Both the position numbers and the translations under genes were made by a program. A DNA stretch of 39,038 bases from CAYRTD01 sp964528675 (GTDB taxonomy: Bacteria > Bacteroidota > Bacteroidia > Bacteroidales > GCA-2748055). The stretch is from positions 1 through 39,038 of the forward strand of contig CAZGTU010000037.1 of the NCBI GenBank assembly GCA_964528675.1, in the 5' to 3' direction. Numbering within the stretch: position 1 is the stretch's first letter; the number at the start of each line of letters is the position of its first letter. Below the pieces are notes generated by a model. It was not told where the DNA came from. It searched no databases and was given only the letters and a program-made list of their open reading frames with translations. Below, in pieces: positions 1-8,633 of this stretch.

Positions 1-63
1 ATCATACAGAAGGACAGGATGTTACGTCCCCCAAACTGCAAGTTGGGTTAAAAATAACCTCAA

Positions 64-1650
64 ATGAAAAGATCCGTTTTTATAAAAAAAATGACAGGTG
101 GAATTGCAGCCTCTGCATTTTTGCCTGCATTTACATTTTGTGAGGCCAACAGGGGGGCAGCAAAGTCTGAAGGAAATTACACCGTTAACGCTGATTTTAA
201 CCCGGATGTTGATGTGGAATTAACAGCCGCAAGGAAGAATATTCAGGCATTGAGCGGTAACAAAACAGAAGTCTATTCTTACCTGCCGGATATACTAAAA
301 GCAGACAATGCAAGTGTGGAAATTCTTCCCGGTTCATGGCTGGGACCTGTCTTTAAAGTGAAGCCGGGACAAAAAATAAGAGTCCGTTTTAAAAACCAAC
401 TTCCACGCGAAAGTATCATTCACTGGCACGGCCTGCACATTTCGCCCGAAATGGATGGACACCCCATGTACGCAGTGAATAATGGAGAGCAGTATGTATA
501 TGAATTTGAGGTGAACAACCGGCCCGGGACCTACTGGTTCCATCCACATCCCGATGAAATAACGGGGCCGCAGGTTTACCAGGGGCTTGCAGGAATGTTT
601 ATAGTTGAAGACACTGATAATAATTTACCAACAGGGGAAAATGATATTCCGCTTATTATCCAGGACCGGATTTTTGACAACAACAATCAACTGGTTTATA
701 TGCAAAACGATCCCATGAGCCGGATGCAGGGATTTCTGGGCGACCGGATTGTGGTAAACGGAAACCCCGAAAATAATATACAGCTTTCAAAATCAACTTA
801 CCGTTTCCGGGTATTAAATGGCTCCAATTCCCGCATTTACAAACTGGCCTGGAACGATGGTTCCGATGTGATCGTTATCGGCACCGATGGCGGTTTGTTG
901 TCACAGCCCGTGAAAAAACCCTACCTGATGCTGGCTCCCGGGGAACGGGCAGAAATCTGGAAAGATTTTTCAACAATGAATACCGATGATAAAGTATACC
1001 TTCAAAGTCTTCCCTTTAACGACGACACTTCCATTGGAATGGGCGGTGGCATGATGGGAGGCCGGAGGATGTCCGGTTCAGGCCCGGAAAATGGCACCGG
1101 TTTCGATATTTGTACGTTTAGGATAACTTCGGAAAGTGGTGAAAGGAAATCCTTACCCCCCGCATTTCAAAACATCAGTTCTATCCCGGAACACGAAGCC
1201 GTAAATGCTGCCTCTCCACGTAAGTTCCGGTTTTACAATCAGCGCATGCAGTGGGTCATTAACGGTGAAACTTTCGGAATGAAGGAAGTGGCCGACTGGG
1301 AAAAAGTGAAATTGAATACAACGGAAATCTGGGAATTTATTAATGGTGACGACGGGCGAGGCATGGGGATGATGCATGACATGATGCGTATGCCTCACCC
1401 GGTACACCTGCACGGTCTGCAATTTCAAATTATTGAAAGGGATGTTTCCGAAATGCAACGGACAGCCTGGGAAACCGTGAAAGACGGATTTATTGACGAA
1501 GGATGGAAGGATACTTTTTTGTTAATGCCCGGAATGAAAGTGAAAATAGCGCTGAAATTTGAAGATTACACCGGTATCTATGTTTACCACTGCCATAACC
1601 TGGAACACGAAGATATGGGGATGATGCGGAATTTTGAAGTGATAGGATAA
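64..1650 (+). CDS. Multicopper oxidase (CueO/CotA/FtsP-like), exported
   Basis: This 528-residue protein is a three-cupredoxin-domain multicopper oxidase, probably oxidising Cu(I) or another reduced substrate in the periplasm. The copper-ligand motifs are present in order: HWHGLH near residue 120, WFHPHP near 158, HPVHLHG near 445 and YHCHNLEHEDMGMM near 507. Together these supply the type 1 and the trinuclear T2/T3 ligands. The N-terminus (KRSVFIKK followed by a hydrophobic stretch) resembles a degenerate Tat signal, which fits a folded copper enzyme. A Gly/Met-rich loop near residues 325-340 (GMGGGMMGG) and Met-rich patches near 430-440 recall the Met-rich copper-binding inserts of CueO. 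The next multicopper oxidase lies two genes downstream, supporting a copper tolerance role. The exact substrate cannot be told from sequence. Confidence 0.9.
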   Translation: MKRSVFIKKMTGGIAASAFLPAFTFCEANRGAAKSEGNYTVNADFNPDVDVELTAARKNIQALSGNKTEVYSYLPDILKADNASVEILPGSWLGPVFKVKPGQKIRVRFKNQLPRESIIHWHGLHISPEMDGHPMYAVNNGEQYVYEFEVNNRPGTYWFHPHPDEITGPQVYQGLAGMFIVEDTDNNLPTGENDIPLIIQDRIFDNNNQLVYMQNDPMSRMQGFLGDRIVVNGNPENNIQLSKSTYRFRVLNGSNSRIYKLAWNDGSDVIVIGTDGGLLSQPVKKPYLMLAPGERAEIWKDFSTMNTDDKVYLQSLPFNDDTSIGMGGGMMGGRRMSGSGPENGTGFDICTFRITSESGERKSLPPAFQNISSIPEHEAVNAASPRKFRFYNQRMQWVINGETFGMKEVADWEKVKLNTTEIWEFINGDDGRGMGMMHDMMRMPHPVHLHGLQFQIIERDVSEMQRTAWETVKDGFIDEGWKDTFLLMPGMKVKIALKFEDYTGIYVYHCHNLEHEDMGMMRNFEVIG

Positions 1651-1719
1651 ATATTTGATGTAATACCTGGTTTCATCCATTGTTTTTGTCAAAAAGAAGA
1701 CAGCTAAAGAATTAGTACC

Positions 1720-2346
1720 ATGGCAAACAAAATAAAAAACCGTTATAACCGGGTTGCAAAATTTTACGATATCCTTGATAAACCCATGGAAATGGCTGCT
1801 TCCGGGTGGAGAGAAAAATTGTTATCGGGAGTAAAAGGAAAGGTGCTGGAAGTTGGAATCGGCACAGGTAGAAATATCCCGTATTATCCAGATAACGTTG
1901 ATCTGACCGGCATTGACTTCAGTCCCAAAATGGTTGAAATTGCGCGGCAAAAAGCTGAAAACAAGGGAAAAGCAAAAATACTGGAAATGGATGCTGAAAA
2001 TATGGAATTCAAGGATAACACATTTGATGCTGTGGTTACATCCTGCGTGTTTTGCTCAGTGCCCGATCCTGTACAGGGGCTAAAAGAGATAAAACGCGTA
2101 TGCAAAAACGGCGGAAAAATATTAATGCTCGAACATGTAAGAAGTCATAAAAAGGTAGTTGGACCACTAATGGACATCCTAAACTTTATTCCCCTGCATA
2201 TTTACGGGGCAAATATTAACCGTGAAACTTACGAAAATTTGCTGAAAGCCGGATTCAAACCTGAACAAATTGAGGTTGAAGATGTATGGCTCGATATTGT
2301 AAAACTTATTCGGATAAACAATACAAATAACCCTCATGAAAAATAA
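1720..2346 (+). CDS. Class I SAM-dependent methyltransferase (UbiE/PMT-like)
   Basis: This 208-residue protein has the Rossmann-type methyltransferase core. Motif I is LEVGIGTGRN at about residues 43-52, the acidic residue after strand 2 is in TGIDFSPKM, and the post-motif region is MDAENMEFKDNTFDAVV. The C-terminal EIKRVCKNGGKILMLEHV matches the class I family that includes UbiE and phosphatidylethanolamine N-methyltransferase. The substrate is unknown. It sits 69 bp after one multicopper oxidase, and its last codons overlap the start of the next by 11 bp, so it is probably translated with the copper genes. A CVFC pair near residue 108 could be structural or metal-responsive; that is speculative. 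Confidence 0.88.
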   Translation: MANKIKNRYNRVAKFYDILDKPMEMAASGWREKLLSGVKGKVLEVGIGTGRNIPYYPDNVDLTGIDFSPKMVEIARQKAENKGKAKILEMDAENMEFKDNTFDAVVTSCVFCSVPDPVQGLKEIKRVCKNGGKILMLEHVRSHKKVVGPLMDILNFIPLHIYGANINRETYENLLKAGFKPEQIEVEDVWLDIVKLIRINNTNNPHEK

Positions 2347-4633
2347 AATCATTTTACTTTTCCCAGTCCTCTTTATTATTATCACACAATTGCCGGTAAT
2401 TGCGCAAACCGATACCACCACCCACCGCATTACCTTAAGGCAGGAAGAAGTCAATAAAGCAGGAAAAGAAGTTACCGGCATGACGATCAACGGAAAAATT
2501 CCCGGCCCGACATTACAATTTACCGAAGGAGACTATGCGGTGATTTATGTGAAAAACGAGATGGATGAAGAAACCTCGATCCACTGGCATGGAATCTTAC
2601 TGCCCAACTTTTTCGACGGAGTGCCCTATCTGAACACTCCCCCGATAATGCCGGGTGAAACCCAAAAGTATGAGTTCGAACTGAAACAGTCAGGAACTTA
2701 CTGGTATCATTCTCACACCATGCTCCAGGAACAGAGTGGCGTTTATGGAGCGCTGGTTATAGAGCCGCGGGAGGAAACCTTAAACTATGATAAGGAATTG
2801 GTAATGGTGTTATCCGACTGGACCAACCAAAAGCCCATGAATGTTTTGCGTAATCTGAAACGGGGTAATGAATGGTACAATATGAAAAAGGGAACGTCCA
2901 CTCCCCTTAATCAGGTAATTGCCAGAGGCGCTTTGGGTGCCCAGCTGAATTTCTGGAAACAACGAATGGAAGGAGCTGATATAGCAGACATCTATTATCC
3001 TGCTTTTCTGGTGAACGGTGCACAGGAACAGGAATACCCCGGCTTTAATCCGGGTGAAAGAGTAAGGTTGCGTATTATAAACGGCTCAGCATCCTCTTCT
3101 TATTGGATGACTTTTGGGGGGGGGAATCCCACGCTGGTGGGGGCAGACGGATTAAATGTAGTTCCGGTTGAACGAAACAAGACATTTATTGGTGTAGCGG
3201 AAACTTACGATTTCATTGTTACCATACCAGAAAATGGAAAAATAGAATTCCGGGCAACTGCCCAGGATGGGTCAGGTTATTCCTCCGCTTTTATAGGACA
3301 GGGTGAGACGCTGCAGGCTCCGGAAGTTCAAAAGCCGGATAAAATTGAAATGATGCAGAAAATGGCCCGGATGGATATGAGAATGGGCGCCCCCTCCCTG
3401 AAATTTCAGCCGGAAAAGGAGGAACCCTACAAGATGATGGAAAACTGGGGCATGCAAATGGATGATGACATGGATATGGGTGATGATAATGAAATGGACA
3501 TGGAAGAAGACGGGGGTATGGATATGGATGAAGAGGATGAAATGGAAATGGCTGAAGACGATGATATGAACATGAAAGAAGACGAGGGTATGGAGGACAT
3601 GGACATGTTCGCTGAGTATAACTACGACTATCTGCAATCGCCCGAAAAAACAAGCTTTAAGGAAGATGCACCGGTCAATGAAGTTCTCCTCAACCTGACC
3701 GGCAACATGAACCGGTATGTCTGGAGTATGAATGGTGTTCCGCTGTATAAAGCCGATAAAATAAAGATTAAAGAAGGGGAAATAACCCGGATTATCCTTA
3801 ACAACCTCACCATGATGCACCACCCCATGCACCTGCACGGTCACTTTTTCAGGGTTATAAATGAAAACGGGGAATACTCCCCTTTGAAGCATACTGTCAA
3901 TGTTCCTCCGATGGAAAAAATAAGCATCGAATTTTATGGCAATGAATATGGCGATTGGTTTTTCCATTGCCATATACTCTATCATATGATGGGAGGCATG
4001 GCAAGAATATTCAGCTATGATACGCCTCGCGATCCCCGGCTTGAAGGACATCCGGTTTGGGAGTTAAAGCATGAAACCAATCAGTATTATTCATGGGGCA
4101 GAGCAGATATAGCTTCTCATAAAGCTGCAATAAATCTTGCATTGTCCAATATCAGAAATAAGTTTAACCTGAATGCTGAATATGGCTGGAATCAAATCGG
4201 CGAAGCCGAGTTTACCTACGAACGGTATTTGTACGATTATTTCAGTGTTTTTGCAGGGGTGAGCGTGGAAAATGAAGAAAAACCGTTGGACTTTAATGAG
4301 ATTGCACCTACTGCAGTTGCCGGATTTAGATTTTTCACTCCCTATATGTTTCATCTGGATGTGCGTGTGGATAATCAATTACGACCCCAGATAGGTATTG
4401 AACGGGAACTGATGATATTTCCACGAACCATCTTATTCGGCGAAATAGAATACATGGCAGATTTTGGCTGGGTGAATGATCTTACAGATGAAGAAACCGG
4501 TGAACCCCTAAATTTCAAAAATGAGCTCGTCTGGTCGACCGGACTGGAATATTTCCTGGGGAGAAGCTTTTCTTTGAAAGCCAGTTATGACAACCGGTTT
4601 GGGGTTGGTGGGGGATTGGCGGTGAAATTTTAG
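2336..4633 (+). CDS. copA: CopA-type multicopper oxidase with C-terminal CopB-like domain
   Basis: The 765-residue exported protein has a Sec signal peptide (residues 1-23, ending VIAQ). An N-terminal CopA-family multicopper oxidase carries HWHG near 83, WYHSHTMLQEQSG near 123, HPMHLHGHFF near 497 and FFHCHILYHMMGGM near 542. Between the second and third cupredoxin domains, residues about 375-424 are an Asp/Glu/Met-rich tract of MDMxxD-type repeats, as in plasmid copper-resistance CopA proteins. After the oxidase ends near 575, about 185 residues (from YYSWGRADIAS) resemble the CopB outer-membrane beta-barrel, with alternating aromatic strands and the ending SYDNRFGVGGGLAVKF. CopA and CopB are separate genes in classical systems, so this looks like a fusion. 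The start overlaps the upstream methyltransferase by 11 bp. A run of nine Gs (3116-3124) lies in the coding sequence. Confidence 0.88.
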   Translation: MKNKIILLFPVLFIIITQLPVIAQTDTTTHRITLRQEEVNKAGKEVTGMTINGKIPGPTLQFTEGDYAVIYVKNEMDEETSIHWHGILLPNFFDGVPYLNTPPIMPGETQKYEFELKQSGTYWYHSHTMLQEQSGVYGALVIEPREETLNYDKELVMVLSDWTNQKPMNVLRNLKRGNEWYNMKKGTSTPLNQVIARGALGAQLNFWKQRMEGADIADIYYPAFLVNGAQEQEYPGFNPGERVRLRIINGSASSSYWMTFGGGNPTLVGADGLNVVPVERNKTFIGVAETYDFIVTIPENGKIEFRATAQDGSGYSSAFIGQGETLQAPEVQKPDKIEMMQKMARMDMRMGAPSLKFQPEKEEPYKMMENWGMQMDDDMDMGDDNEMDMEEDGGMDMDEEDEMEMAEDDDMNMKEDEGMEDMDMFAEYNYDYLQSPEKTSFKEDAPVNEVLLNLTGNMNRYVWSMNGVPLYKADKIKIKEGEITRIILNNLTMMHHPMHLHGHFFRVINENGEYSPLKHTVNVPPMEKISIEFYGNEYGDWFFHCHILYHMMGGMARIFSYDTPRDPRLEGHPVWELKHETNQYYSWGRADIASHKAAINLALSNIRNKFNLNAEYGWNQIGEAEFTYERYLYDYFSVFAGVSVENEEKPLDFNEIAPTAVAGFRFFTPYMFHLDVRVDNQLRPQIGIERELMIFPRTILFGEIEYMADFGWVNDLTDEETGEPLNFKNELVWSTGLEYFLGRSFSLKASYDNRFGVGGGLAVKF

Positions 4634-4681
4634 ATTCTAGTAAAATCACTATATTTATGAAATGAAATAAATTCATTAACG

Positions 4682-5707
4682 ATGACTCCCAAACAAAAAT
4701 TAAATCATTTACTGGAAGGAAAGGAACTGGATTCTCCACCGCTTTTCCGTCCCATCCTGATGCATTTTGCAGCGCGCTATAATAACAAAACTTACGGAGA
4801 ATTTGCTTCCAATTACAGGGTGCTGGTAGAAAGCAATCTAAAAGCCATGGAAGCATTCGACATGGATATGGTAGGATTGATCTCTGATCCTTACCGGGAG
4901 ACTTCAGCCTTTGGTGCGAAAGTAAGTTTTCCCGATGAAGCTGTTCCCGTATGCGAGGAAAAGCTAATACAAAGTATTGACGATGTTAAAAACCTGAAAA
5001 ATCCTGATGTTTATAAAGAGAAAAGAACAAGAGACCGTATAAAAGGTGCGGAACTTTTTCAAAAAGAATTGAAAGGAGAAGTCCCGGTTATCGGATGGAT
5101 TGAAGGTCCACTTGCCGAAGCATGTGACCTTGCCGGTATTAGCGAAATGCTGGTGTTTCTAATGACAGATCCCGATCTATGTAATCTTCTGATGGACAAA
5201 TGCATTATTACAGCAAAGGATTTTGCGCTCGCACAGATTGAAGCCGGATGTGATATCATTGGCATGGGAGATGCCATTTGTTCGCAGATCGACGCTGCAT
5301 TGTACAAAGATTTTATCCTGGAACGTCACCGCGAAATCATTGATTTCATCCACGAGAAAGGAGGAAAGGTAAAACTTCATATATGCGGGGATATAAGTCA
5401 CTTGTTGTGTTATATTAAAGAATTAGATATCGATATATTGGATCTTGACTGGCAGGTAGATATGGAATATGCATTTAATGAGATGGGGCCTGAAGTTATA
5501 AGATGCGGAAATATTAACCCGGTCGAAATTCAGGATTTGACGGTGGATAAACTTGCTGAAAAAACAAAGAAATTGATTCAGAATGAAAAAGGCAGAAAAT
5601 ATATTTTATCCGGAGGGTGTGAGATAACCGTAAATACCCCGCCGGAAAACTTAAAAACAATGAGCAAAGCACGTTTTCATAATCCTGACAGGCAAAAACG
5701 CCAATGA
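4682..5707 (+). CDS. Uroporphyrinogen decarboxylase superfamily protein, MtaA/CmuA-like methyltransferase
   Basis: This 341-residue protein has the URO-D (beta/alpha)8 fold. It carries the zinc-binding pattern of the corrinoid-linked methyltransferase branch: HxC in LHICGD (His233, Cys235) and a later Cys313 in SGGCEI. That His-x-Cys...Cys pattern is typical of MtaA/MtbA/CmuA enzymes, which move methyl groups between corrinoid proteins and a thiol, and it is not a feature of haem-pathway HemE. No corrinoid-binding protein, MtaB-like partner or other haem gene is adjacent, so the physiological substrate is unknown. It begins 48 bp after the copA-like gene on the same strand. An operon link is possible but unproven. 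Confidence 0.83.
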   Translation: MTPKQKLNHLLEGKELDSPPLFRPILMHFAARYNNKTYGEFASNYRVLVESNLKAMEAFDMDMVGLISDPYRETSAFGAKVSFPDEAVPVCEEKLIQSIDDVKNLKNPDVYKEKRTRDRIKGAELFQKELKGEVPVIGWIEGPLAEACDLAGISEMLVFLMTDPDLCNLLMDKCIITAKDFALAQIEAGCDIIGMGDAICSQIDAALYKDFILERHREIIDFIHEKGGKVKLHICGDISHLLCYIKELDIDILDLDWQVDMEYAFNEMGPEVIRCGNINPVEIQDLTVDKLAEKTKKLIQNEKGRKYILSGGCEITVNTPPENLKTMSKARFHNPDRQKRQ

Positions 5708-5886
5708 CACCTCCCCCCATTATCCAACTCGACTTAGTTCGACTGTCGCTCAGTAATCGCCGCTCACCAACCAAAGCTCGATGACCGGTTGCTATCATTG
5801 GCTTTTTCCTATTTCCTCATTATCCCACCACATCATCCCACCACATGATCTTTACCTCATTATCTTCACCACATCATCCCACCACA
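5708..5886. repeat. C-rich intergenic block with 40-bp imperfect direct repeat
   Basis: This spacer between two convergent genes contains a segment starting CCTCATTATC at 5815 that recurs at 5855, a period of 40 bp. Both copies contain a CACCACATCATCCCACCACAT core. No open frame or terminator with a T-tract is evident. It resembles the other low-complexity, G-poor islands found after stop codons in this window. Confidence 0.65.
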
Positions 5887-6237
5887 TTATCCAATATCCC
5901 CTTTCTTCCTCAGTTTTACAGAAACTTCCTCCATTGTAACCAGGCATCCTTTGGGCATTTCCTGCAGATCCTGTTCGATATTCCTGTAAAATGTCTTGAT
6001 ATTTTTTGCAGAATCGATTAATTCAATCACAACTGGCAACTTTTCTGTGAGTTCCCAGAATTTTGATGAAGAAATGCTGCTGCTCAATCCATATCCCATT
6101 ATTCCACGGTAAACCGTTACCCCTGATATTCCTTTGTCTTTTGCAATTTCTACGATATGCTCATATAGTAGCTTTTGGCCTATTTTGTCTGTGCTACTGG
6201 CATATATTTTTAATACTCTTTCTTTTGCTTTTTTCAT
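5887..6237 (-). CDS. DUF190 domain protein
   Basis: A small soluble protein of about 116 residues, starting MKKAKERVLKIYASS, with the DUF190 pattern: an alpha/beta ferredoxin-like fold with LYEHIVEIAKDKGISGVTVY and RGIMGYG, then ELTEKLPVVIELID. An upstream in-frame ATG at 6279 would add 14 residues overlapping crcB; I prefer the ATG at 6237 because it begins 1 bp after the crcB stop and matches the usual DUF190 start. DUF190 genes often accompany or are fused to crcB. The family's biochemical role is not established, so I infer only that it assists or regulates fluoride export. Confidence 0.88.
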   Translation of the reverse strand: MKKAKERVLKIYASSTDKIGQKLLYEHIVEIAKDKGISGVTVYRGIMGYGLSSSISSSKFWELTEKLPVVIELIDSAKNIKTFYRNIEQDLQEMPKGCLVTMEEVSVKLRKKGDIG

Positions 6238-6238
6238 C

Positions 6239-6613
6239 TTACAAAAGTTTTGTTGAGATGTATCCCAGGTAAACAGCAAGAAAACCGAAGAAAATACTCA
6301 TACCAGAATAAATCGCTACCGTTAAAAATTGTCCATTGCGCATTAACATAAGGTTTTCACCTGTAAAGGTTGAAAATGTTGTGAATCCGCCGCATAGCCC
6401 TATCATTAAAAACAAACGCAATTCAAGATTCATTAAAACACTTCTTTCAGCAATACCGGTTAGAAAGCCCAGGAGCAAGCTACCGAGTACATTCACTAAT
6501 AAAGTACCGAGGGGTATAGAAAAATAGTCCACCAGTAGATTAATTTTGGAAATATAATAACGGGATACACTTCCTATGAATCCGCCAAAACCAATTAAAA
6601 GTATTTCTTTCAT
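6239..6613 (-). CDS. crcB: Fluoride ion channel CrcB/Fluc
   Basis: This 124-residue, four-helix membrane protein has the Fluc family signatures GGFIGSVSRY at the N-terminus, GTLLVNVLGSLLLGFL in helix 2, and GLCGGFTTFSTF in helix 3, where the Gly and Phe/Thr residues line the pore. Fluc channels work as antiparallel homodimers that let F- leak out of the cytoplasm. Length is normal for the family. The 3' end lies 1 bp before the DUF190 gene, so the two are translationally coupled. I looked for a fluoride riboswitch in the 190 bp upstream and did not see the conserved core. Confidence 0.95.
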   Translation of the reverse strand: MKEILLIGFGGFIGSVSRYYISKINLLVDYFSIPLGTLLVNVLGSLLLGFLTGIAERSVLMNLELRLFLMIGLCGGFTTFSTFTGENLMLMRNGQFLTVAIYSGMSIFFGFLAVYLGYISTKLL

Positions 6614-6826
6614 TATACCATCTGTAATAAAAGTGGCAAGTTATTCAGAAATCGGTTAGGTTAAAATATAATATCAATATTTTCAACTAATCAGAAAATA
6701 ATCATCAAAAGTATTCTTAAAAATGCCAAACATTTTTTCTGAAATTACTGTTGAAGAACCTTATTATGATCTGAGTAAATAATAAAATGATTTATTAATT
6801 TTGAAATGACTAAAAATAACCCAACT

Positions 6827-7588
6827 ATGAAAAATCAAAAGATTATTTTAACATTGTTAATGACTTCGTTCGTTTTGAATTTTTCATGCTCAAAGGATGA
6901 CGAACCGAAAGTCAGAGAATTTGAAACCATTGGATTTGACTCTGAAGCCGTAATCCAAAAGTTACCTGATGGCTTGAAAAACTCGGAAAATGAGTATGCA
7001 CAGATGGCTGTGGATTATGTTGAATCTGCTGCCGACTGGAGTGATTTCTCAGACCAGTTTATTCCTCCGGAGGATGCTGTTAAAGCAGGAAAAAAATCCT
7101 CTGAGACCTACACATGGACCTGGAATTATGGTGGAGCCTATGTATTAACCATGTGGTGGACATATCGCGATGACTCTGAAAAAAATTACTGGGATATCGA
7201 TATCCAGTATGGCGGAGAAGATCGTTATAATTACCTGCAAGCCTGGGAATCGAAGGATAATTCTTCAGGACAGATAAAGTATAATTATCAATGGGTATGT
7301 GCCATGGATGATAACCCATCAGAATGTGAGAATTTATTCTGGATTTATAACTGGAGTGTAGATGAAAATGAAAATTGTACATTTAATCAAATAATTGAAG
7401 CCGAGGAAGATGCCTATGCGGAAAGCCTGAGAATTGAAACTATCGTGAATGATGATGGAGCGGGCTCTGTAAAGTATTGCATGTATGGGGAATTGTTTTA
7501 TGAGATTACCTGGGATAGTGCAGGGAATGGCTCATATACTCATTATTTAGGTGAGGATAGCTTCTCCGGAACATGGACCATTGATTAA
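6827..7588 (+). CDS. Hypothetical lipoprotein
   Basis: This protein of about 253 residues is of unknown family. From the ATG at 6827 it has a typical lipoprotein signal: Lys-rich start, hydrophobic LTLLMTSFVLNF, and the lipobox FSC followed by SKDDEP. An earlier ATG at 6806 would add seven polar residues and is less likely. The mature part is rich in Trp, Tyr and acidic residues (WTWNYGGAYVLTMWWTYRDD), suggesting a beta-sandwich. The acidic residues right after the lipidated Cys are common in Bacteroidota surface lipoproteins. No function can be assigned. It stands alone between a minus-strand crcB operon and a convergent small gene. Confidence 0.8.
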   Translation: MKNQKIILTLLMTSFVLNFSCSKDDEPKVREFETIGFDSEAVIQKLPDGLKNSENEYAQMAVDYVESAADWSDFSDQFIPPEDAVKAGKKSSETYTWTWNYGGAYVLTMWWTYRDDSEKNYWDIDIQYGGEDRYNYLQAWESKDNSSGQIKYNYQWVCAMDDNPSECENLFWIYNWSVDENENCTFNQIIEAEEDAYAESLRIETIVNDDGAGSVKYCMYGELFYEITWDSAGNGSYTHYLGEDSFSGTWTID

Positions 7589-7605
7589 AGAACACTGAAA
7601 CTTTT

Positions 7606-8025
7606 CTAAAACTTATTTTCTTTTTTAGATTCAAAGATTGATTCATAAGCTTTCTCTTCACCGTATTTGATAAAATGATCATGATGTGGCGGGGGTAAAA
7701 AACCGTCACTTTTTTTGTGTTGAATCCCACACCAATAATCTTCGGTTTCTGCAATGATCTTTGTAACATAACGGATTAGTCCGTTTGCATATCCGCAATA
7801 GGCACAATTTATTTTTTGCATGGGATTAAGATACCCGAGTTTGTGTCTGTCAATTTTTATGTATTTCCCCCTTTTAATATAAGGTTTGCCATAAATGGGG
7901 AAAGAGATCCTGTGATAGATCTCTACCCACAGGTCGAGTAATACAAGTAAGATAACAGCTCCGTAAATAAAAGGCAATATGGGAATGTGCTTGATAAATC
8001 TGCGCTTCGTATATAAGTATTTCAT
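7606..8025 (-). CDS. Conserved hypothetical membrane protein with Cys motif
   Basis: A 139-residue protein with one transmembrane segment near residues 13-33 (HIPILPFIYGAVILLVLLDL). A conserved-looking region follows: YLNPMQKINCAYCGYANGLIRYV, then ETEDYWCGIQHKK. The CxxC plus a later Cys and His could bind a metal. This pattern occurs in an uncharacterised bacterial protein family as I remember it, but I cannot name a function. It is convergent with the upstream lipoprotein, with 17 bp between stop codons. Confidence 0.78.
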   Translation of the reverse strand: MKYLYTKRRFIKHIPILPFIYGAVILLVLLDLWVEIYHRISFPIYGKPYIKRGKYIKIDRHKLGYLNPMQKINCAYCGYANGLIRYVTKIIAETEDYWCGIQHKKSDGFLPPPHHDHFIKYGEEKAYESIFESKKENKF

Positions 8026-8247
8026 TTAATTTTTTTCTTGATTTAGATGAAAGGAGATAGGATTGAAAGGATATACACCCGGATTAGCCAATCTTCCAAA
8101 GCTAAGGATAATTATTGGTCTTTCTGCATATTTGTTCAGGTAAGAAGCGGAATCGATCAATTTGGGTAAGATGAATACATTTTTATAATTTAGACAATTC
8201 TTTTAAAGTTTATTTCCAGTATTATGGCCTAAATTGTATATTGTACT
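8026..8247. other. Spacer between divergent genes; no gene seen
   Basis: This 222-bp spacer separates the minus-strand Cys-motif protein from the DUF2784 gene. A 40-codon open frame (8047-8169) is present but has no recognisable domain or start context. The stretch just before the DUF2784 ATG (GTATATTGTAC) is only a weak match to the Bacteroidetes -7 element. Confidence 0.5.
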
Positions 8248-8631
8248 ATGATATATTCAATCATCGATATATTCTTTGTCATTTTCCATACCATACTTAT
8301 TATTTTTAATGTTTTTGGCTGGATCTGGAAGAAAACCCGGGTAGCTAACCTGATTACACTTTCCTTAACCGGAGGCTCATGGTTTATACTGGGAATTTTT
8401 TACGGATGGGGCTATTGTCCGCTAACTGACTGGCATTTTAATGTACTTGAAAAGCTGGGCAGGAAAAATTTGCCACTTTCTTATATCGAATATCTCGCTG
8501 AGCGATTAAGTGGTGCCGATTTTGATGGCGATACGGTTAACATGATAACATTAATTGGTTTCTTTGTTGCGTTGATTATATCAGGGGTTTTAAATTTCCG
8601 GGATTACAGGAGAAAACAAGCCCGGCAATAG
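8248..8631 (+). CDS. DUF2784 family membrane protein
   Basis: This 127-residue protein has about three transmembrane helices. The DUF2784 signature is GYCPLTDWHFNVLEKLG followed by LPLSYIEYL, preceded by a hydrophobic helix in which GGSWFILGIFYGWG is prominent. The C-terminus ends in a basic tail RDYRRKQARQ, suggesting a cytoplasmic end. The family is uncharacterised. It lies 37 bp before a DUF1232 gene, but that gene has its own promoter within the spacer, so co-transcription is not required. Confidence 0.88.
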   Translation: MIYSIIDIFFVIFHTILIIFNVFGWIWKKTRVANLITLSLTGGSWFILGIFYGWGYCPLTDWHFNVLEKLGRKNLPLSYIEYLAERLSGADFDGDTVNMITLIGFFVALIISGVLNFRDYRRKQARQ

Positions 8632-8633
8632 AT

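Noticed and set aside
1..63. Possible 3' end of an upstream gene in three frames
   Set aside because: One frame (ending TGA at 65-67, overlapping the first ATG) and another (reading VTSPKLQVGLKIT) both look possible, but none can be chosen from 63 bp.
3272..4051. Long antisense open frame (259 codons) rich in His and Phe opposite the copA-like gene
   Set aside because: It is the mirror of the Asp/Met-rich codon repeats in the real gene, with no domain pattern or start context.
6614..6805. Fluoride riboswitch upstream of crcB
   Set aside because: The conserved GGCGAUGG-type core and pseudoknot partners could not be found on the minus strand.
8047..8169. 40-codon open frame before DUF2784
   Set aside because: No family match, no start signal and no conserved context visible.
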